The notes under the pieces were generated by a model. It saw nothing but the letters and a program-made list of their open reading frames with translations. It searched no databases and had not been told where the DNA came from. The position numbers and the translations under genes are program-made. This document shows positions 10,419-19,686 of a stretch of DNA of 64,000 nucleotides, piece by piece. The DNA lies in contig NZ_CP040504.1 of assembly GCF_005886145.1 (NCBI RefSeq), positions 1,054,001-1,118,000 on the forward strand, read 5' to 3'. Every line of letters starts with the position of its first letter. The first letter of the stretch is position 1. The stretch comes from Neisseria sp. oral taxon 014 str. F0314 (GTDB lineage: Bacteria; Pseudomonadota; Gammaproteobacteria; Burkholderiales; Neisseriaceae).

Positions 10419-10449
10419 AAGGCCGTCTGAAAAAGTTTCAGACGGCCTT
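10419..10449 (-). terminator. DUS terminator after ackA
   Basis: AAGGCCGTCTGAAA and its complement with a 3-base centre, 25 bases beyond the ackA stop codon (leftward reading). Confidence 0.75.
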
Positions 10450-10473
10450 CGGCAATCCGCACCGGCGCGGCGG

Positions 10474-11685
10474 TCAGCCTGTTTCTTCCAAAAAGCCTGC
10501 CAGCCCGGCGGTGTCGTGGGCAATCATGAGCTCTTCGTTGGTCGGCACGACGAGTACGGCGGGGGTGCTGTCTTTCGGGCTGATGATGCCTGAGTTGCCG
10601 TAGCGTTTTTCCATATTGGCTTTGGTGTCGATGTGCAGACCCAAATAGTCGAGGTAGGCGACGGTTTTGGCGCGGATGTTGCGGGAGTTTTCGCCGATGC
10701 CGCCGGTGAAGACGAGTGCGTCTATGCCGCCGCAGGCGACCGACATCGAGGCGATGTATTTGGCAAGACGGTAGGTCATGACTTCGAGGGCGAGGCGTGC
10801 GCCTTCGTGGCCTTCGTCGGCGGCGATTTCGAGGGTGCGGCAGTCGTTGGAAAGCTCGGAGATGCCGAGCAATCCTGATTTTTTGTTCAACATTTCATCG
10901 ACTTGCTCGATGTTCATGCCGGCGTGGGCGGTCAGGTAGCTGTACACGCCGGGGTCGATGTCGCCGCAGCGGGTGCCCATGACGAGGCCTTCGATGGGGG
11001 TGAAGCCCATGCTGGTATCGACGGATTTGCCGTTTCGGATGGCTGTAATGGACGCGCCGTTGCCGAGGTGGGCGACGATCATGCGCAAATCTTCCAGCGG
11101 TTTGCCCAAAATCCGCGCGGCTTCGGGGGCGACGTAGCGCATACTGGTGCCGTGGAAACCGTAGCGGCGGAAGGCGTATTTTTTGCGCAATTCGCGCGGC
11201 ACGGCATAGGTGTAGGCGCGTTCGGGCATGGTTTGGTGGAACGAGGTGTCCATCACGCCGACGTTGGGCAGGCCGGGGAAGTGTTCCTGCGCGGCGAGGA
11301 TGCCGCTGATGTTGGCGGGGTTGTGCAGCGGGGCGAGCGGGATGCAGGCTTTCAGTTCGTCGAGGACGTCTTGGTCGATGAGGACGGACTCGTGATATTT
11401 TTCGCCGCCGTGGGCGATGCGGTGGCCGATGGCTTTGATGCGGTCGTGCAGGCCGTGTTTTTCCAGTTCGTTCAACAGCATACCCACTGCGCCGGCGTGG
11501 CAGTTGCGGCCGGTCAGGGGAACTTGGCGTTTGTTGCCGTCTTTGTTGAAGGTGATGACGGCTTCGGGCGTACCCAAACGTTCGCCGAGGCAGCTTAGGA
11601 CGACGCTGCCGCTTTTTCGGTCGATAACGGCGCCTTTGAGCGATGAACTGCCGCAGTTCAGGACGAGGATGAGTTGGTCGGACAT
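10474..11685 (-). CDS. ackA: Acetate kinase (possibly also propionate kinase)
   Basis: 403-residue ASKHA-fold kinase that interconverts acetate plus ATP and acetyl-phosphate. LILVLNCGSSSLKGAVID at the N-terminus and IGHRIAHGGEKYHESVLID are the two family signatures. FHGTSMRYVAPEAARILGK, HLGNGASITAIRNGKSVDTS and FTGGIGENS follow. Start MSDQLILVLN has AGGAGAATC upstream. It lies immediately downstream of the methylcitrate genes and reads in the same direction, separated by a NIME repeat. This suggests a link with propionyl-phosphate metabolism, but that is inference. Confidence 0.93.
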   Translation of the reverse strand: MSDQLILVLNCGSSSLKGAVIDRKSGSVVLSCLGERLGTPEAVITFNKDGNKRQVPLTGRNCHAGAVGMLLNELEKHGLHDRIKAIGHRIAHGGEKYHESVLIDQDVLDELKACIPLAPLHNPANISGILAAQEHFPGLPNVGVMDTSFHQTMPERAYTYAVPRELRKKYAFRRYGFHGTSMRYVAPEAARILGKPLEDLRMIVAHLGNGASITAIRNGKSVDTSMGFTPIEGLVMGTRCGDIDPGVYSYLTAHAGMNIEQVDEMLNKKSGLLGISELSNDCRTLEIAADEGHEGARLALEVMTYRLAKYIASMSVACGGIDALVFTGGIGENSRNIRAKTVAYLDYLGLHIDTKANMEKRYGNSGIISPKDSTPAVLVVPTNEELMIAHDTAGLAGFLEETG

Positions 11686-11993
11686 GATGATTCTCCTTGT
11701 AGTTTGTGGTTGTTTTTTTGGTGGGGTCGTCTGAAAAAGGATGGGCGTTGGGTGGGGGTGTTTCAGACGACCTCTTTGGGCAAAGCGTATGCCGCATTTT
11801 CTATCGTCATTCCCGCGCAGGCGGAAATCCATATTTGCTCACAAGCAAGCTCTGATAAAAATCAGGAAACAGAATATCGACTGTGGATTCCCGCCTGCGC
11901 GGGAATGACGGCGGTTAGGCTATTCGGCTTTATTGCAATCCTTTATCAAATGTCGTCTGAAACAGTGGACAGTGATGTCCGTCCTACATGATT
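11686..11993. repeat. Intergenic stretch with a NIME element (paired dRS3) and AG-mucDUS copies
   Basis: Non-coding. dRS3 copies ATTCCC-N8-GGGAAT lie at 11809-11828 (one arm imperfect) and 11887-11906 in an NIME arrangement. A pair of GGTCGTCTGAA-type DUS (about 11725-11772) forms a hairpin, and a third GTCGTCTGAA copy is near 11952. No gene seen. Confidence 0.8.
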
Positions 11994-13163
11994 TCAAAAA
12001 CAATCATCGGGAACGCGCACCCGCCCTTCCATAATCACGCGCGCGCTGCGGCTCATGACGGCTTTTTTCACCGCCCAGATGCCGTCCGAACATTCTGCCG
12101 CCGCGCCGACGCGCAATGTGCCGGAAGGATGGCCGAAGCGCACTTCGTTGCGCGTTCCGCCGCCTGCGGCAAGATTAACCAGCGTACCAGGGACGGCGGC
12201 GGCAGCGGCGATGGCAACCGAGGCAGTACCCATCATGGCGTGGTGCAGTTTTCCCATACTCAGGGCGCGTACCAGCAAATCGATGTCGGCGGCGTTCACG
12301 GTTTTGCCGCTGGAGGCGGTGTAATCGGCGGCGGGGGCGACGAAGGCGACTTTCGGCGTGTGCGCGCGGGCGGCGGCTTCGGATACGTCGTTAATCAAGC
12401 CCATTTTCAGCGCACCGTAAGCGCGGATTTTCTCGAATTTTTCCAGCGCGGCGGCATCGTTGTTGATGTCGTCCTGCAACTCTTTGCCCGTGTAGCCCAA
12501 GTCGGCGGCGTTCAGGAAAACGGTCGGAATGCCCGCGTTGATGAGCGTGGCTTTCAGACGGCCTATGCCCGGAACGTCCAACTCATCCACCAGATTGCCG
12601 GTCGGAAACATGCTGCCTTCGCCGTCGGCGGGGTCGAGGAATTCGATTTGAACTTCGGCGGCGGGAAAGGTAACGCCGTCCAGCTCGAAATCGCCCGTTT
12701 CCAAGACTTCGCCGTTTTGCATCGGAACATGGGCGATGATGGTTTTACCGATGTTTTTCTGCCAGATTTTGACCGTGCAGATGCCGTCTGAAGGGATTTT
12801 GCCTTTGTCGACCAAACCCTGTTCGATGGCGAACGCGCCCACGGCGGCGGTGAGGTTGCCGCAGTTGCCGCTCCAATCGACGAAAGGCTTGTCGATGGAA
12901 ACTTGCCCGAAGAGGTAATCGACGTCGTGGCCGGCGCGTTCGGATTTGTCCAAAATCACCGCCTTGCTGGTGGACGAGCTGGCGTTGCCCAAACCGTCTA
13001 TCTGCTTGCCGTAGGGGTCGGGGCTGCCGAGTACGCGCAACAGAATTTTGTCGCGCGTGCTGCCCGCTTCCCGCGCCGCCTCGGGCAGGTCGGAGCGTTT
13101 GAAAAACACGCCTTTTGATGTGCCGCCGCGGTAGTACACGGCAGGAATTTTGATTTGCGGCAT
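11994..13163 (-). CDS. prpF: 2-methylaconitate cis-trans isomerase PrpF
   Basis: 389-residue protein of the AcnD-associated PrpF family with a diaminopimelate-epimerase-like fold. It converts the trans isomer of 2-methylaconitate made by AcnD into the form used downstream. The start MPQIKIPAVYYRGGTSKGVF is the family signature, and GNCGNLTAAVGAFAIEQGLV holds a catalytic-type Cys in the first domain. GHPSGTLRVGA lies near the C-terminus. AAGGAGAACTC precedes the start. It is downstream of acnD, as in other bacteria that use the AcnD/PrpF route. One internal AT-type and one AG-type DUS lie in the coding sequence. Confidence 0.93.
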   Translation of the reverse strand: MPQIKIPAVYYRGGTSKGVFFKRSDLPEAAREAGSTRDKILLRVLGSPDPYGKQIDGLGNASSSTSKAVILDKSERAGHDVDYLFGQVSIDKPFVDWSGNCGNLTAAVGAFAIEQGLVDKGKIPSDGICTVKIWQKNIGKTIIAHVPMQNGEVLETGDFELDGVTFPAAEVQIEFLDPADGEGSMFPTGNLVDELDVPGIGRLKATLINAGIPTVFLNAADLGYTGKELQDDINNDAAALEKFEKIRAYGALKMGLINDVSEAAARAHTPKVAFVAPAADYTASSGKTVNAADIDLLVRALSMGKLHHAMMGTASVAIAAAAAVPGTLVNLAAGGGTRNEVRFGHPSGTLRVGAAAECSDGIWAVKKAVMSRSARVIMEGRVRVPDDCF

Positions 13164-13571
13164 TTTTGAGTTCTCCTTATGTAGCGTGGGCTCTGCCCAC
13201 GATTTTTACCGTGTCAATTTAGCCTTTATTTCGTGGGCAAAGCCCACGCTACACCTACTTTCCAGAAGTACATTAGGCGACCACTCCGACCAAAGCCGTT
13301 TGCTTCCGCAAAATGTCGGGGGTTCGGCCCAATCTACGGCTGCTGTGTTGTGATACGGCAGACTATTAAATCCCGTCATTCCCGCGTAGGCGGGAATCCA
13401 GACTTATCCGCACAGAAACTCATCGGATAAAAAGGTTTCCTCAATTCCACTTTCTGGATTCCCGCCTGCGCGGGAATGACGATTTACAGTAGATGCCTGC
13501 CATATCGGGAATTACGTGAATGAGCAAAATGTTGGATCCGACCCACGCTACATCTGCTTTTCAGACGACCT
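13164..13571. repeat. Intergenic repeat cluster between prpF and acnD
   Basis: Holds no gene. It contains an inverted element with ends GTAGCGTGGGC (13181-13191) and GCCCACGCTAC (13242-13252), followed by a NIME with dRS3 at 13378-13397 and 13458-13477. A third partial CCCACGCTAC copy near 13543 and an AG-mucDUS (about 13560-13572) abut the acnD stop. Confidence 0.75.
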
Positions 13572-16181
13572 CTAAGCCGCGTTCCCTTCCAAAAAGTCCT
13601 GTGCAAACCGTTGCAGCACGCCGCCGGCTTCGTACACCAGCACTTCCTCTGCGGTATCGAGGCGGCAGGTAACGGGGACTTCGACGGTTTCGCCGTTTTT
13701 GCGGTGGATGACTAAGGTCAGGTCGCCGCGCGGTTTGCGTTCGCCGACCACGTCGTAGGTTTCCGTGCCGTCCAGTTGCAGGGTGTGGCGGTTGGTGCCG
13801 GGTTTGAATTGCAGCGGCAAGGCGCCCATGCCGATGAGGTTGGTGCGGTGGATGCGCTCGAAACCTTCGGCGGCGATGGCTTCCACGCCCGCCAGCCGCA
13901 CGCCCTTCGCCGCCCAGTCGCGGCTGGAGCCCTGTCCGTAGTCCGCGCCGGCGATGATGATGAGCGGCTGTTTGCGGTTCATATAGGTTTCGATGGCTTC
14001 CCACATGCGCATGGTTTCGCCTTCGGGCTCGACGCGGGCGAGCGAGCCTTGGCGCACGCTGCCGTCTTCGTTTTTCACCATTTCGTTAAACAATTTGGGA
14101 TTGGCGAAGGTGGCGCGTTGGGCGGTGAGGTGGTCGCCGCGGTGGGTGGCATAGGAATTGAAGTCTTCTTCGGGCAAACCCATTTTCGCCAGATATTCGC
14201 CCGCCGCACTCGCCGCCAGAATCGCGTTCGAAGGCGAAATGTGGTCGGTGGTGATGTTGTCGGGCAGAATCGCCAAGGGGCGCATTCCCGTCAGGCTGCG
14301 TTCGCCCGCCAGCGCGCCTTCCCAATAGGGCGGACGGCGGATGTAGGTGGACATCGGGCGCCAGTCGTACAGCGGACTCGGGGCTTTTTGCGCTTTGCCG
14401 GTGTCGAACATCGGTACATACACGTCGCGGAACTGCTGCGGTTTCACATATTCGGCAACGACGGCATCGATTTCTTCGTCGGTCGGCCAGATGTCTTTCA
14501 GGCGGATTTCCCTGCCGTCGTCTGAAACGCCGAGTACGTCGTTTTCAATATCGAAACGGATGCTGCCCGCGACGGCGTAGGCCACCACCAGCGGGGGCGA
14601 AGCGAGGAAAGCCTGTTTCGCATACGGGTGGATGCGGCCGTCGAAGTTGCGGTTGCCCGACAGTACGGCGGTGGCGTACAAATCGCGGTCTATGATTTCC
14701 TGCTGGATTTTCGGGTCGAGCGCGCCGCTCATGCCGTTGCAGGTGGTGCAGGCGAAGGCGACGATGCCGAAGCCGAGTTTTTCCATTTCGGGCAGCAGGC
14801 CTGCTTCTTTCAAATAGATTTCCGCCACTTTCGAGCCGGGGGCGAACGAGGTTTTGACCCACGGTTTGCGTTTCAGCCCGAAGCGGTTGGCGTTGCGCGC
14901 CAAGAGTGCGGCGGCAACGACGTTGCGCGGATTGGAAGTGTTGGTGCAACTGGTAATCGCGGCGATGATGACCGCGCCGTCGGGCATGAGGCCGTCTGAA
15001 GGCTCTTCGTAAGGCTTCGCCAGCCCTTTCGCCGCCAAATCGACAGTGGCAAAACGCGCGTGCGGGTTGCTCGGGCCTGCCATGTTGCGCGTTACGCTGC
15101 TCAAATCAAACTTCAACACGCGCGGATAAACGGCGGTTTTCAGATCGTCCGCCCACAGTCCGGCGGTTTTGGCGTAGGTTTCCACCAATTTCACCTGCGC
15201 GTCCTCGCGTCCGGTCAATTTCAAATAATCGATGGTTTGCTCGTCGATGGCGAACATGGCGGCAGTCGCGCCGAACTCCGGCGTCATGTTGGAAATGGTC
15301 GCGCGGTCGCCGATGGACAGGCTTCTCGCGCCCTCGCCGAAAAACTCGACAAACGCCCCGACCACGCGTTCTTTGCGCAGAAACTCGGTCAGTGCCAACA
15401 CAATATCCGTCGCGGTAATGCCCGGCTGGCGTTTGCCCGTCAGCTCCACGCCGACAATATCGGGCAGGCGCATCATGGACGCGCGCCCCAGCATCACGGT
15501 TTCCGCTTCCAAACCGCCCACGCCCACGGAAATCACGCCCAAAGAATCGACGTGCGGCGTGTGCGAGTCCGTGCCGACGCAGGTGTCGGGAAACGCCACG
15601 CCGTTTTTGACTTGGACGACGGGCGACATTTTTTCCAGATTGATTTGGTGCATGATGCCGTTGCCCGCCGGAATCACGTCCACATTTTCAAAGGCGGTTT
15701 TCGTCCAGTTGATAAAGTGGAAGCGGTCTTCGTTGCGGCGGTCTTCGATTTCGCGGTTTTTGCGGAACGCATCGGGGTCGTAGCCGCCGCATTCCACCGC
15801 CAGCGAGTGGTCGACGATAAGCTGCGTCTGCACCACCGGATTCACTTTGGACGGATCACCGCCCTTCTCTGCAATCGCATCGCGCAAACCCGCCAAATCC
15901 ACCAGCGCGGTCTGCCCCAAAATATCATGGCACACCACCCGCGCGGGATACCACGGAAAATCGATTTCCTGCTTGCCGTCTATCAGCTGGCCCAGCCAGC
16001 TTTGCAGCGTCGGCAAATCGACCTTGTCCGCGCGGTTGACCAAGTTCTCCGCCAAAATGCGGCTCGTGTAAGGCAGCTTGTCGTAAGAGCCGGGCTTGAT
16101 GTCCTCACACGCCGCGCGCGCGTCGTAGTATTCCAAATCCGTACCGGGCAGCGGTTTGCGGTAACGTTGGTTGGCAGCCAT
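13572..16181 (-). CDS. acnD: 2-methylcitrate dehydratase, Fe/S-dependent AcnD
   Basis: 869-residue aconitase-superfamily enzyme that dehydrates 2-methylcitrate in the propionate pathway. N-terminal start MAANQRYRKPLPGTDLEYYD is typical of AcnD. Substrate and cluster motifs include ECGGYDPDAFRKNREIEDRR, GTDSHTPHVDSLGVISVGVG, and the 4Fe-4S cysteines in ITSCTNTSNPRN and ACTTCNGMSG. The swivel domain carries the ADYGQGSSRDWAAKG motif near residue 765. The length agrees with AcnD (about 867). It works with PrpF, encoded next. The frame is intact, and an internal GTCGTCTGAA copy near 14517 belongs to a foreign DUS dialect. Confidence 0.95.
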   Translation of the reverse strand: MAANQRYRKPLPGTDLEYYDARAACEDIKPGSYDKLPYTSRILAENLVNRADKVDLPTLQSWLGQLIDGKQEIDFPWYPARVVCHDILGQTALVDLAGLRDAIAEKGGDPSKVNPVVQTQLIVDHSLAVECGGYDPDAFRKNREIEDRRNEDRFHFINWTKTAFENVDVIPAGNGIMHQINLEKMSPVVQVKNGVAFPDTCVGTDSHTPHVDSLGVISVGVGGLEAETVMLGRASMMRLPDIVGVELTGKRQPGITATDIVLALTEFLRKERVVGAFVEFFGEGARSLSIGDRATISNMTPEFGATAAMFAIDEQTIDYLKLTGREDAQVKLVETYAKTAGLWADDLKTAVYPRVLKFDLSSVTRNMAGPSNPHARFATVDLAAKGLAKPYEEPSDGLMPDGAVIIAAITSCTNTSNPRNVVAAALLARNANRFGLKRKPWVKTSFAPGSKVAEIYLKEAGLLPEMEKLGFGIVAFACTTCNGMSGALDPKIQQEIIDRDLYATAVLSGNRNFDGRIHPYAKQAFLASPPLVVAYAVAGSIRFDIENDVLGVSDDGREIRLKDIWPTDEEIDAVVAEYVKPQQFRDVYVPMFDTGKAQKAPSPLYDWRPMSTYIRRPPYWEGALAGERSLTGMRPLAILPDNITTDHISPSNAILAASAAGEYLAKMGLPEEDFNSYATHRGDHLTAQRATFANPKLFNEMVKNEDGSVRQGSLARVEPEGETMRMWEAIETYMNRKQPLIIIAGADYGQGSSRDWAAKGVRLAGVEAIAAEGFERIHRTNLIGMGALPLQFKPGTNRHTLQLDGTETYDVVGERKPRGDLTLVIHRKNGETVEVPVTCRLDTAEEVLVYEAGGVLQRFAQDFLEGNAA

Positions 16182-16568
16182 GTTCAGTTCTCCTGTGGAT
16201 CTATTTTTCTTGTGGTTTGGGGTTTCAGACGACGTTTGTTGAAGGGGTCGTCTGAAACTTTAATATTCAGTTTTTAATGGATAACAACTGCACGTCGTCT
16301 GAAATCCGGTCGGCTCGCATTTTGGCGAAACCGTGAAAAAAGTTGCCGCGCTGCCTCCGCCATTCCCGCCGCGGCCTGTCCTCGCTTAGGCGGGGGCGGG
16401 AATGACGGCAGACGTTGCGGCTGGTTTTTCAGACGACCTTCTCTCTCGCATATTCCAACAGGCCGTCTGAAAAGCGGAACCGTAGGCGGGACTCAGTTTT
16501 CCGCGGGCAAAGCCCGCGCTACACGTCGTCTGAAATCCGATTGGTGTTTCCTACGGTTGTGGTCCGTC
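16182..16568. repeat. Intergenic stretch between acnD and prpC with DUS of two dialects and a dRS3-like repeat
   Basis: No gene seen. GTCGTCTGAA copies lie near 16227, 16247, 16293, 16427 and 16523; one AG-DUS is at 16461. The inverted pair 16425-16474 can fold into a terminator hairpin. An enlarged dRS3-like repeat spans 16362-16403, and a partial GCCCGCGCTAC repeat lies near 16511. The 5' leader of acnD is at its left end. Confidence 0.7.
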
Positions 16569-17723
16569 TCAGCGTTCTTCAATCTCCACAAACGCCAAGT
16601 CTTCAGGGCCGGTGTAGTTTGCGCTCGGACGGATGATTTTGCCGTCTTTGCGCTGTTCGAGGACGTGTGCCGCCCAGCCGGTGGAGCGCGAAATCACAAA
16701 CAGCGGCGTGAACATGGCGGTCGGTACGCCGAGTTTTTGGTACGACACGGCGGAGAACCAGTCCAAGTTCGGGAACATTTTTTTCTCTTCCCACATCACG
16801 CTTTCCAAGCGTTCGGCGATGTCGAAGAGGCGCATGTCGCCCGCTTCCCGGCTCAAACCGCGTGCTACTTCTTTAATCACGACGTTGCGCGGGTCGGAAA
16901 TGGTGTAAACCGGATGGCCGAACCCGATAACGATTTCCTTGCGGGCGATGCGTTCGCGGATGTCGGCTTCGGCTTCGTCGGCGTTGCGGTAGCGTTTTTG
17001 GATGTCGTAGGCAACTTCGTTCGCGCCGCCGTGTTTCGGACCTTTAAGCGCGCCGATGGCGCCGGTGATGCAGGAATACATGTCCGACCCCGTACCGGCA
17101 ATCACGCGGGCGGTGAAGGTGGAGGCGTTGAACTCGTGTTCCGCATACAGAATCAGCGAAACGTGCATGGCTTTCACCTGCGATTCGGTCGGACGTTTGC
17201 CGTGCAACAGGTGCAGGAAGTGGCCGCCGATGGTGTCTTCTTTGCTTTCGACGTCGATGCGTTTGCCGTTGTGCGAATATTGATACCAGTAGAGCAGGAT
17301 GCTGCCGAGGCTGGCGATGAGTTTGTCCGCAATGTCGCGCGCTTCGCTGTCGGGATGGCTTTCGCGTTCGGGATGAACACAGCCGAGCATGGACACGCCG
17401 GTACGCATCACGTCCATCGGATGCGTGTGCGCGGGCAGGCTTTCCAACACTTTAATCACGCGGATAGGCAGGCCGCGCATGGATTTGAGCTTGGTTTTGT
17501 AGGCGGCGAGTTCGGATTTGTTGGGCAGGTGGCCGTGAATCAGCAGGTAGGCGACTTCTTCAAACTCGCATTTCTGCGCCAAATCGAGGATGTCGTAACC
17601 GCGGTAGCTCAAATCGTTGCCGGTGCGGCCGACGGTACACAGCGCGGTATTGCCCGCCGCCACGCCGGAAAGTGCTACGGATTTTTTCGGTTTGAAAGTC
17701 GGGGTTTCGGTGGTTGCAGTCAT
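16569..17723 (-). CDS. prpC: 2-methylcitrate synthase
   Basis: 384-residue citrate-synthase-fold enzyme that condenses propionyl-CoA with oxaloacetate. It starts [20 protein letters not shown], then [20 protein letters not shown] and [20 protein letters not shown]. The catalytic region includes [20 protein letters not shown] with the active His, [11 protein letters not shown], and [17 protein letters not shown]. The AEHEFNAST and GHPVYT variants and genomic pairing with prpB, acnD and prpF favour methylcitrate over citrate synthase. Start selected for AGGAGAAATACC directly upstream. Confidence 0.93.
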   Translation of the reverse strand: MTATTETPTFKPKKSVALSGVAAGNTALCTVGRTGNDLSYRGYDILDLAQKCEFEEVAYLLIHGHLPNKSELAAYKTKLKSMRGLPIRVIKVLESLPAHTHPMDVMRTGVSMLGCVHPERESHPDSEARDIADKLIASLGSILLYWYQYSHNGKRIDVESKEDTIGGHFLHLLHGKRPTESQVKAMHVSLILYAEHEFNASTFTARVIAGTGSDMYSCITGAIGALKGPKHGGANEVAYDIQKRYRNADEAEADIRERIARKEIVIGFGHPVYTISDPRNVVIKEVARGLSREAGDMRLFDIAERLESVMWEEKKMFPNLDWFSAVSYQKLGVPTAMFTPLFVISRSTGWAAHVLEQRKDGKIIRPSANYTGPEDLAFVEIEER

Positions 17724-17757
17724 GGTATTTCTCCTTTGTGTTTTTATGGGTTTTGGG

Positions 17758-17798
17758 TTTTCAGACGACCTATTCAAGGTTGAGGGCCGTCTGAAAAC
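17758..17798 (-). terminator. Mixed-dialect DUS hairpin between prpB and prpC
   Basis: TTTTCAGACGACC (AG-mucDUS) faces GGCCGTCTGAAAA (AG-DUS); the arms pair with one mismatch. It may damp read-through from prpB into prpC. Confidence 0.45.
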
Positions 17799-17804
17799 GG
17801 TTTT

Positions 17805-18680
17805 TTACTTCTGAAACAATTTATCCAGCTTTTGCTCGAAGTCGTGATAATTCAAATGCTCGTAAAGCTCGGCGCGGGTCTGCATGGTATCGACCACCGC
17901 CGCTTGCGTGCCGTCGCGCATAATCGCCTCATAAACATTCAGCGCGGCCTTGCTCGCGGCGCGGAACGACGAGAGCGGATACAGCACCAGAGACACGCCG
18001 TTGTCGGCCAGCTCGCGCTGCGTATAAAGCGGCGTCGCGCCGAATTCGGTAATGTTTGCCAACACGGGCACTTTCACCGCGTCCGCAAATTGCCGGTACA
18101 TCGCCAAATCCGTCATCGCTTCGGGGAAAATCATGTCCGCGCCCGCTTCCACGCAAGCCTGAGCACGCTCGATGGCGGCATCCAAACCTTCCACCGCCAG
18201 CGCGTCCGTCCGCGCCATAATCACAAAATTCTCATCCACGCGCGCATCCACGGCGGCTTTAATGCGGTCAACCATTTCATCCTTAGAAACAATGGCCTTG
18301 TTCGGACGATGGCCGCAACGCTTCTGCGCCACCTGATCTTCGATATGCACCGCCGCCACGCCCGCACGCTCGAAGTTGCGAATCGTGCGCGCGATATTGA
18401 ACGCCCCGCCCCAACCGACATCAATGTCCACCAGCAAAGGCGTATCCACATTGTCCGTAATCCGCCGCGCATCAATCAGCACATCTTCCATCGTGGTGAT
18501 GCCCAAATCCGGAATCCCGCACGAACAGGCCGCCACGCCGCCGCCCGACAGATACACCGCCTTAAACCCGCTCTGCGTCGCCAGCCGCGCAAAATAAGCG
18601 TTCACACAGCCGACCACGGCAAGGGGATTCGACTCCTTCACAGCTTGGCGGAAACGGGTGCCGGCAGAAAGTTGGCTCAT
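17805..18680 (-). CDS. prpB: 2-methylisocitrate lyase
   Basis: 291-residue isocitrate-lyase-superfamily enzyme that cleaves 2-methylisocitrate into pyruvate and succinate. [16 protein letters not shown] opens the protein. [18 protein letters not shown] and the metal-binding [18 protein letters not shown] follow. The catalytic loop is [20 protein letters not shown], equivalent to the KKCGH loop of relatives, with its Cys intact. It is the first enzyme gene of the leftward prp locus. AGGAGAAATATC lies directly before its ATG. Confidence 0.95.
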   Translation of the reverse strand: MSQLSAGTRFRQAVKESNPLAVVGCVNAYFARLATQSGFKAVYLSGGGVAACSCGIPDLGITTMEDVLIDARRITDNVDTPLLVDIDVGWGGAFNIARTIRNFERAGVAAVHIEDQVAQKRCGHRPNKAIVSKDEMVDRIKAAVDARVDENFVIMARTDALAVEGLDAAIERAQACVEAGADMIFPEAMTDLAMYRQFADAVKVPVLANITEFGATPLYTQRELADNGVSLVLYPLSSFRAASKAALNVYEAIMRDGTQAAVVDTMQTRAELYEHLNYHDFEQKLDKLFQK

Positions 18681-19005
18681 GATATTTCTCCTTTGTAAAC
18701 TTTTAAGGTCGGCCCCATTCCGGTAAACCTGCCCGAAACAAGACCTTAAACACAGACCGCAGCGTCGTTTTTCTTTTCAGACGGCCTTTAAAACAAAACA
18801 GCTATGTACCGACTGAACATCAATTTAATAAAAACAATCGGTTATATAACAAAATAGAAACAACTCGGGTAAAGAGTGAGCAGTGCCCTTAACGCCGATA
18901 TAAACATCGCAATGAGAAATTACAGTTGGGAAATGCGGAGATTTTAAATCCCAAGCCCGCTGCCCTTACTTGGCGGCAAAGGCGGGGACCCGAGTCGGAA
19001 AACCG

Positions 19006-19107
19006 TTAAACCGCCGCGACGGCCTTAAGCCGGACGACGACGGATAACGCAAAGACAGAAGAATATCCACAACAGGGACTGGATTGAGTATTTCGGTATG
19101 GGTTCAT
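19006..19107 (-). CDS. 33-residue leader-type ORF upstream of prpB
   Basis: Short leftward ORF: MNPYRNTQSSPCCGYSSV followed by FALSVVVRLKAVAAV. Its ATG has AAAGGAACACATC directly upstream, the same type of ribosome-binding site as narH. A perfect TTGACA with a 17-base spacer lies about 45 bases before it. After the stop, the frame would read on as about 40 more codons without homology I recognise. It sits at the 5' end of the transcript that should run into prpB 325 bases later, so it may be a leader peptide controlling the methylcitrate genes. It has two adjacent cysteines. I do not recognise a family; function unknown. Confidence 0.45.
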   Translation of the reverse strand: MNPYRNTQSSPCCGYSSVFALSVVVRLKAVAAV

Positions 19108-19151
19108 GATGTGTTCCTTTGTAGTGTTATGTAGTTTTTTTGGTAAGGACA

Positions 19152-19180
19152 AATCTAAAATATTATTTTGGGGATGTCAA
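19152..19180 (-). promoter_or_regulatory. Strong sigma70-type promoter driving the prp leader
   Basis: Leftward TTGACA (19175-19180), exactly 17 bases, then TAGATT (19152-19157). Transcription would start about 19145, giving a leader of about 38 bases before the 33-codon ORF. Confidence 0.65.
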
Positions 19181-19639
19181 ATACTTTTCAAAAAAAATTT
19201 TCAGAAATTCAACCACTAAATTAAACGATCCGGCTAAGCAGAAATGAGCACCACCCTGCCTATACCATTCAAATACCGATACCTATCGAATCGTTGCGCC
19301 TTGATTCCATTAAACGATTACAAATAATCCGCTTGCAGGTATGCGCTAATCCATTCATTCTTGAAAGGTTTTTATGAAAAAAGAAATATTTTCGACGGAT
19401 ATACGAAAAGGCCGTCTGAAACCGTTGTCAATAGACCGGCGGTAGCATTCAGACGGCCTCAAATAAAATAATACATTGATTTATAAACAATATATCAATC
19501 CATCTATAAACAGTTATACGCCAGACCGCCTATGTAGTTTGATGTAGTCAAGCATTCCGATTCGAACGGTCTTCTTAATAGAAACAACGATACCTTTTCA
19601 TCCCGATAGCTGTATCTTAATTGATACCCAACGAACAAC

Positions 19640-19670
19640 AGGCCGTCTGAAAAAATTTCAGACGGCCTGC
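19640..19670 (-). terminator. DUS terminator of the NCS2 permease gene
   Basis: CAGGCCGTCTGAAA and its complement with a 3-base centre, shortly after the permease stop (leftward). Confidence 0.75.
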
Positions 19671-19686
19671 TCGGCATAACGCGGCA

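Larger units (their letters stand above)
18681..19686. other. 1-kb intergenic region upstream of prpB
   Basis: Contains a short ORF (19006-19107) with a strong promoter (19152-19180), a 325-base leader between that ORF and prpB, two inverted DUS pairs (19406-19460 and 19640-19670), and AT-rich sequence. A 23-codon plus-strand ORF from 19374 (after GAAAGG) overlaps a DUS and is probably chance. No other gene seen. Confidence 0.6.

Noticed and set aside
19374..19445. A 23-codon plus-strand ORF with GAAAGG upstream
   Set aside because: It overlaps a DUS, is very short and has no promoter as good as the minus-strand one nearby.
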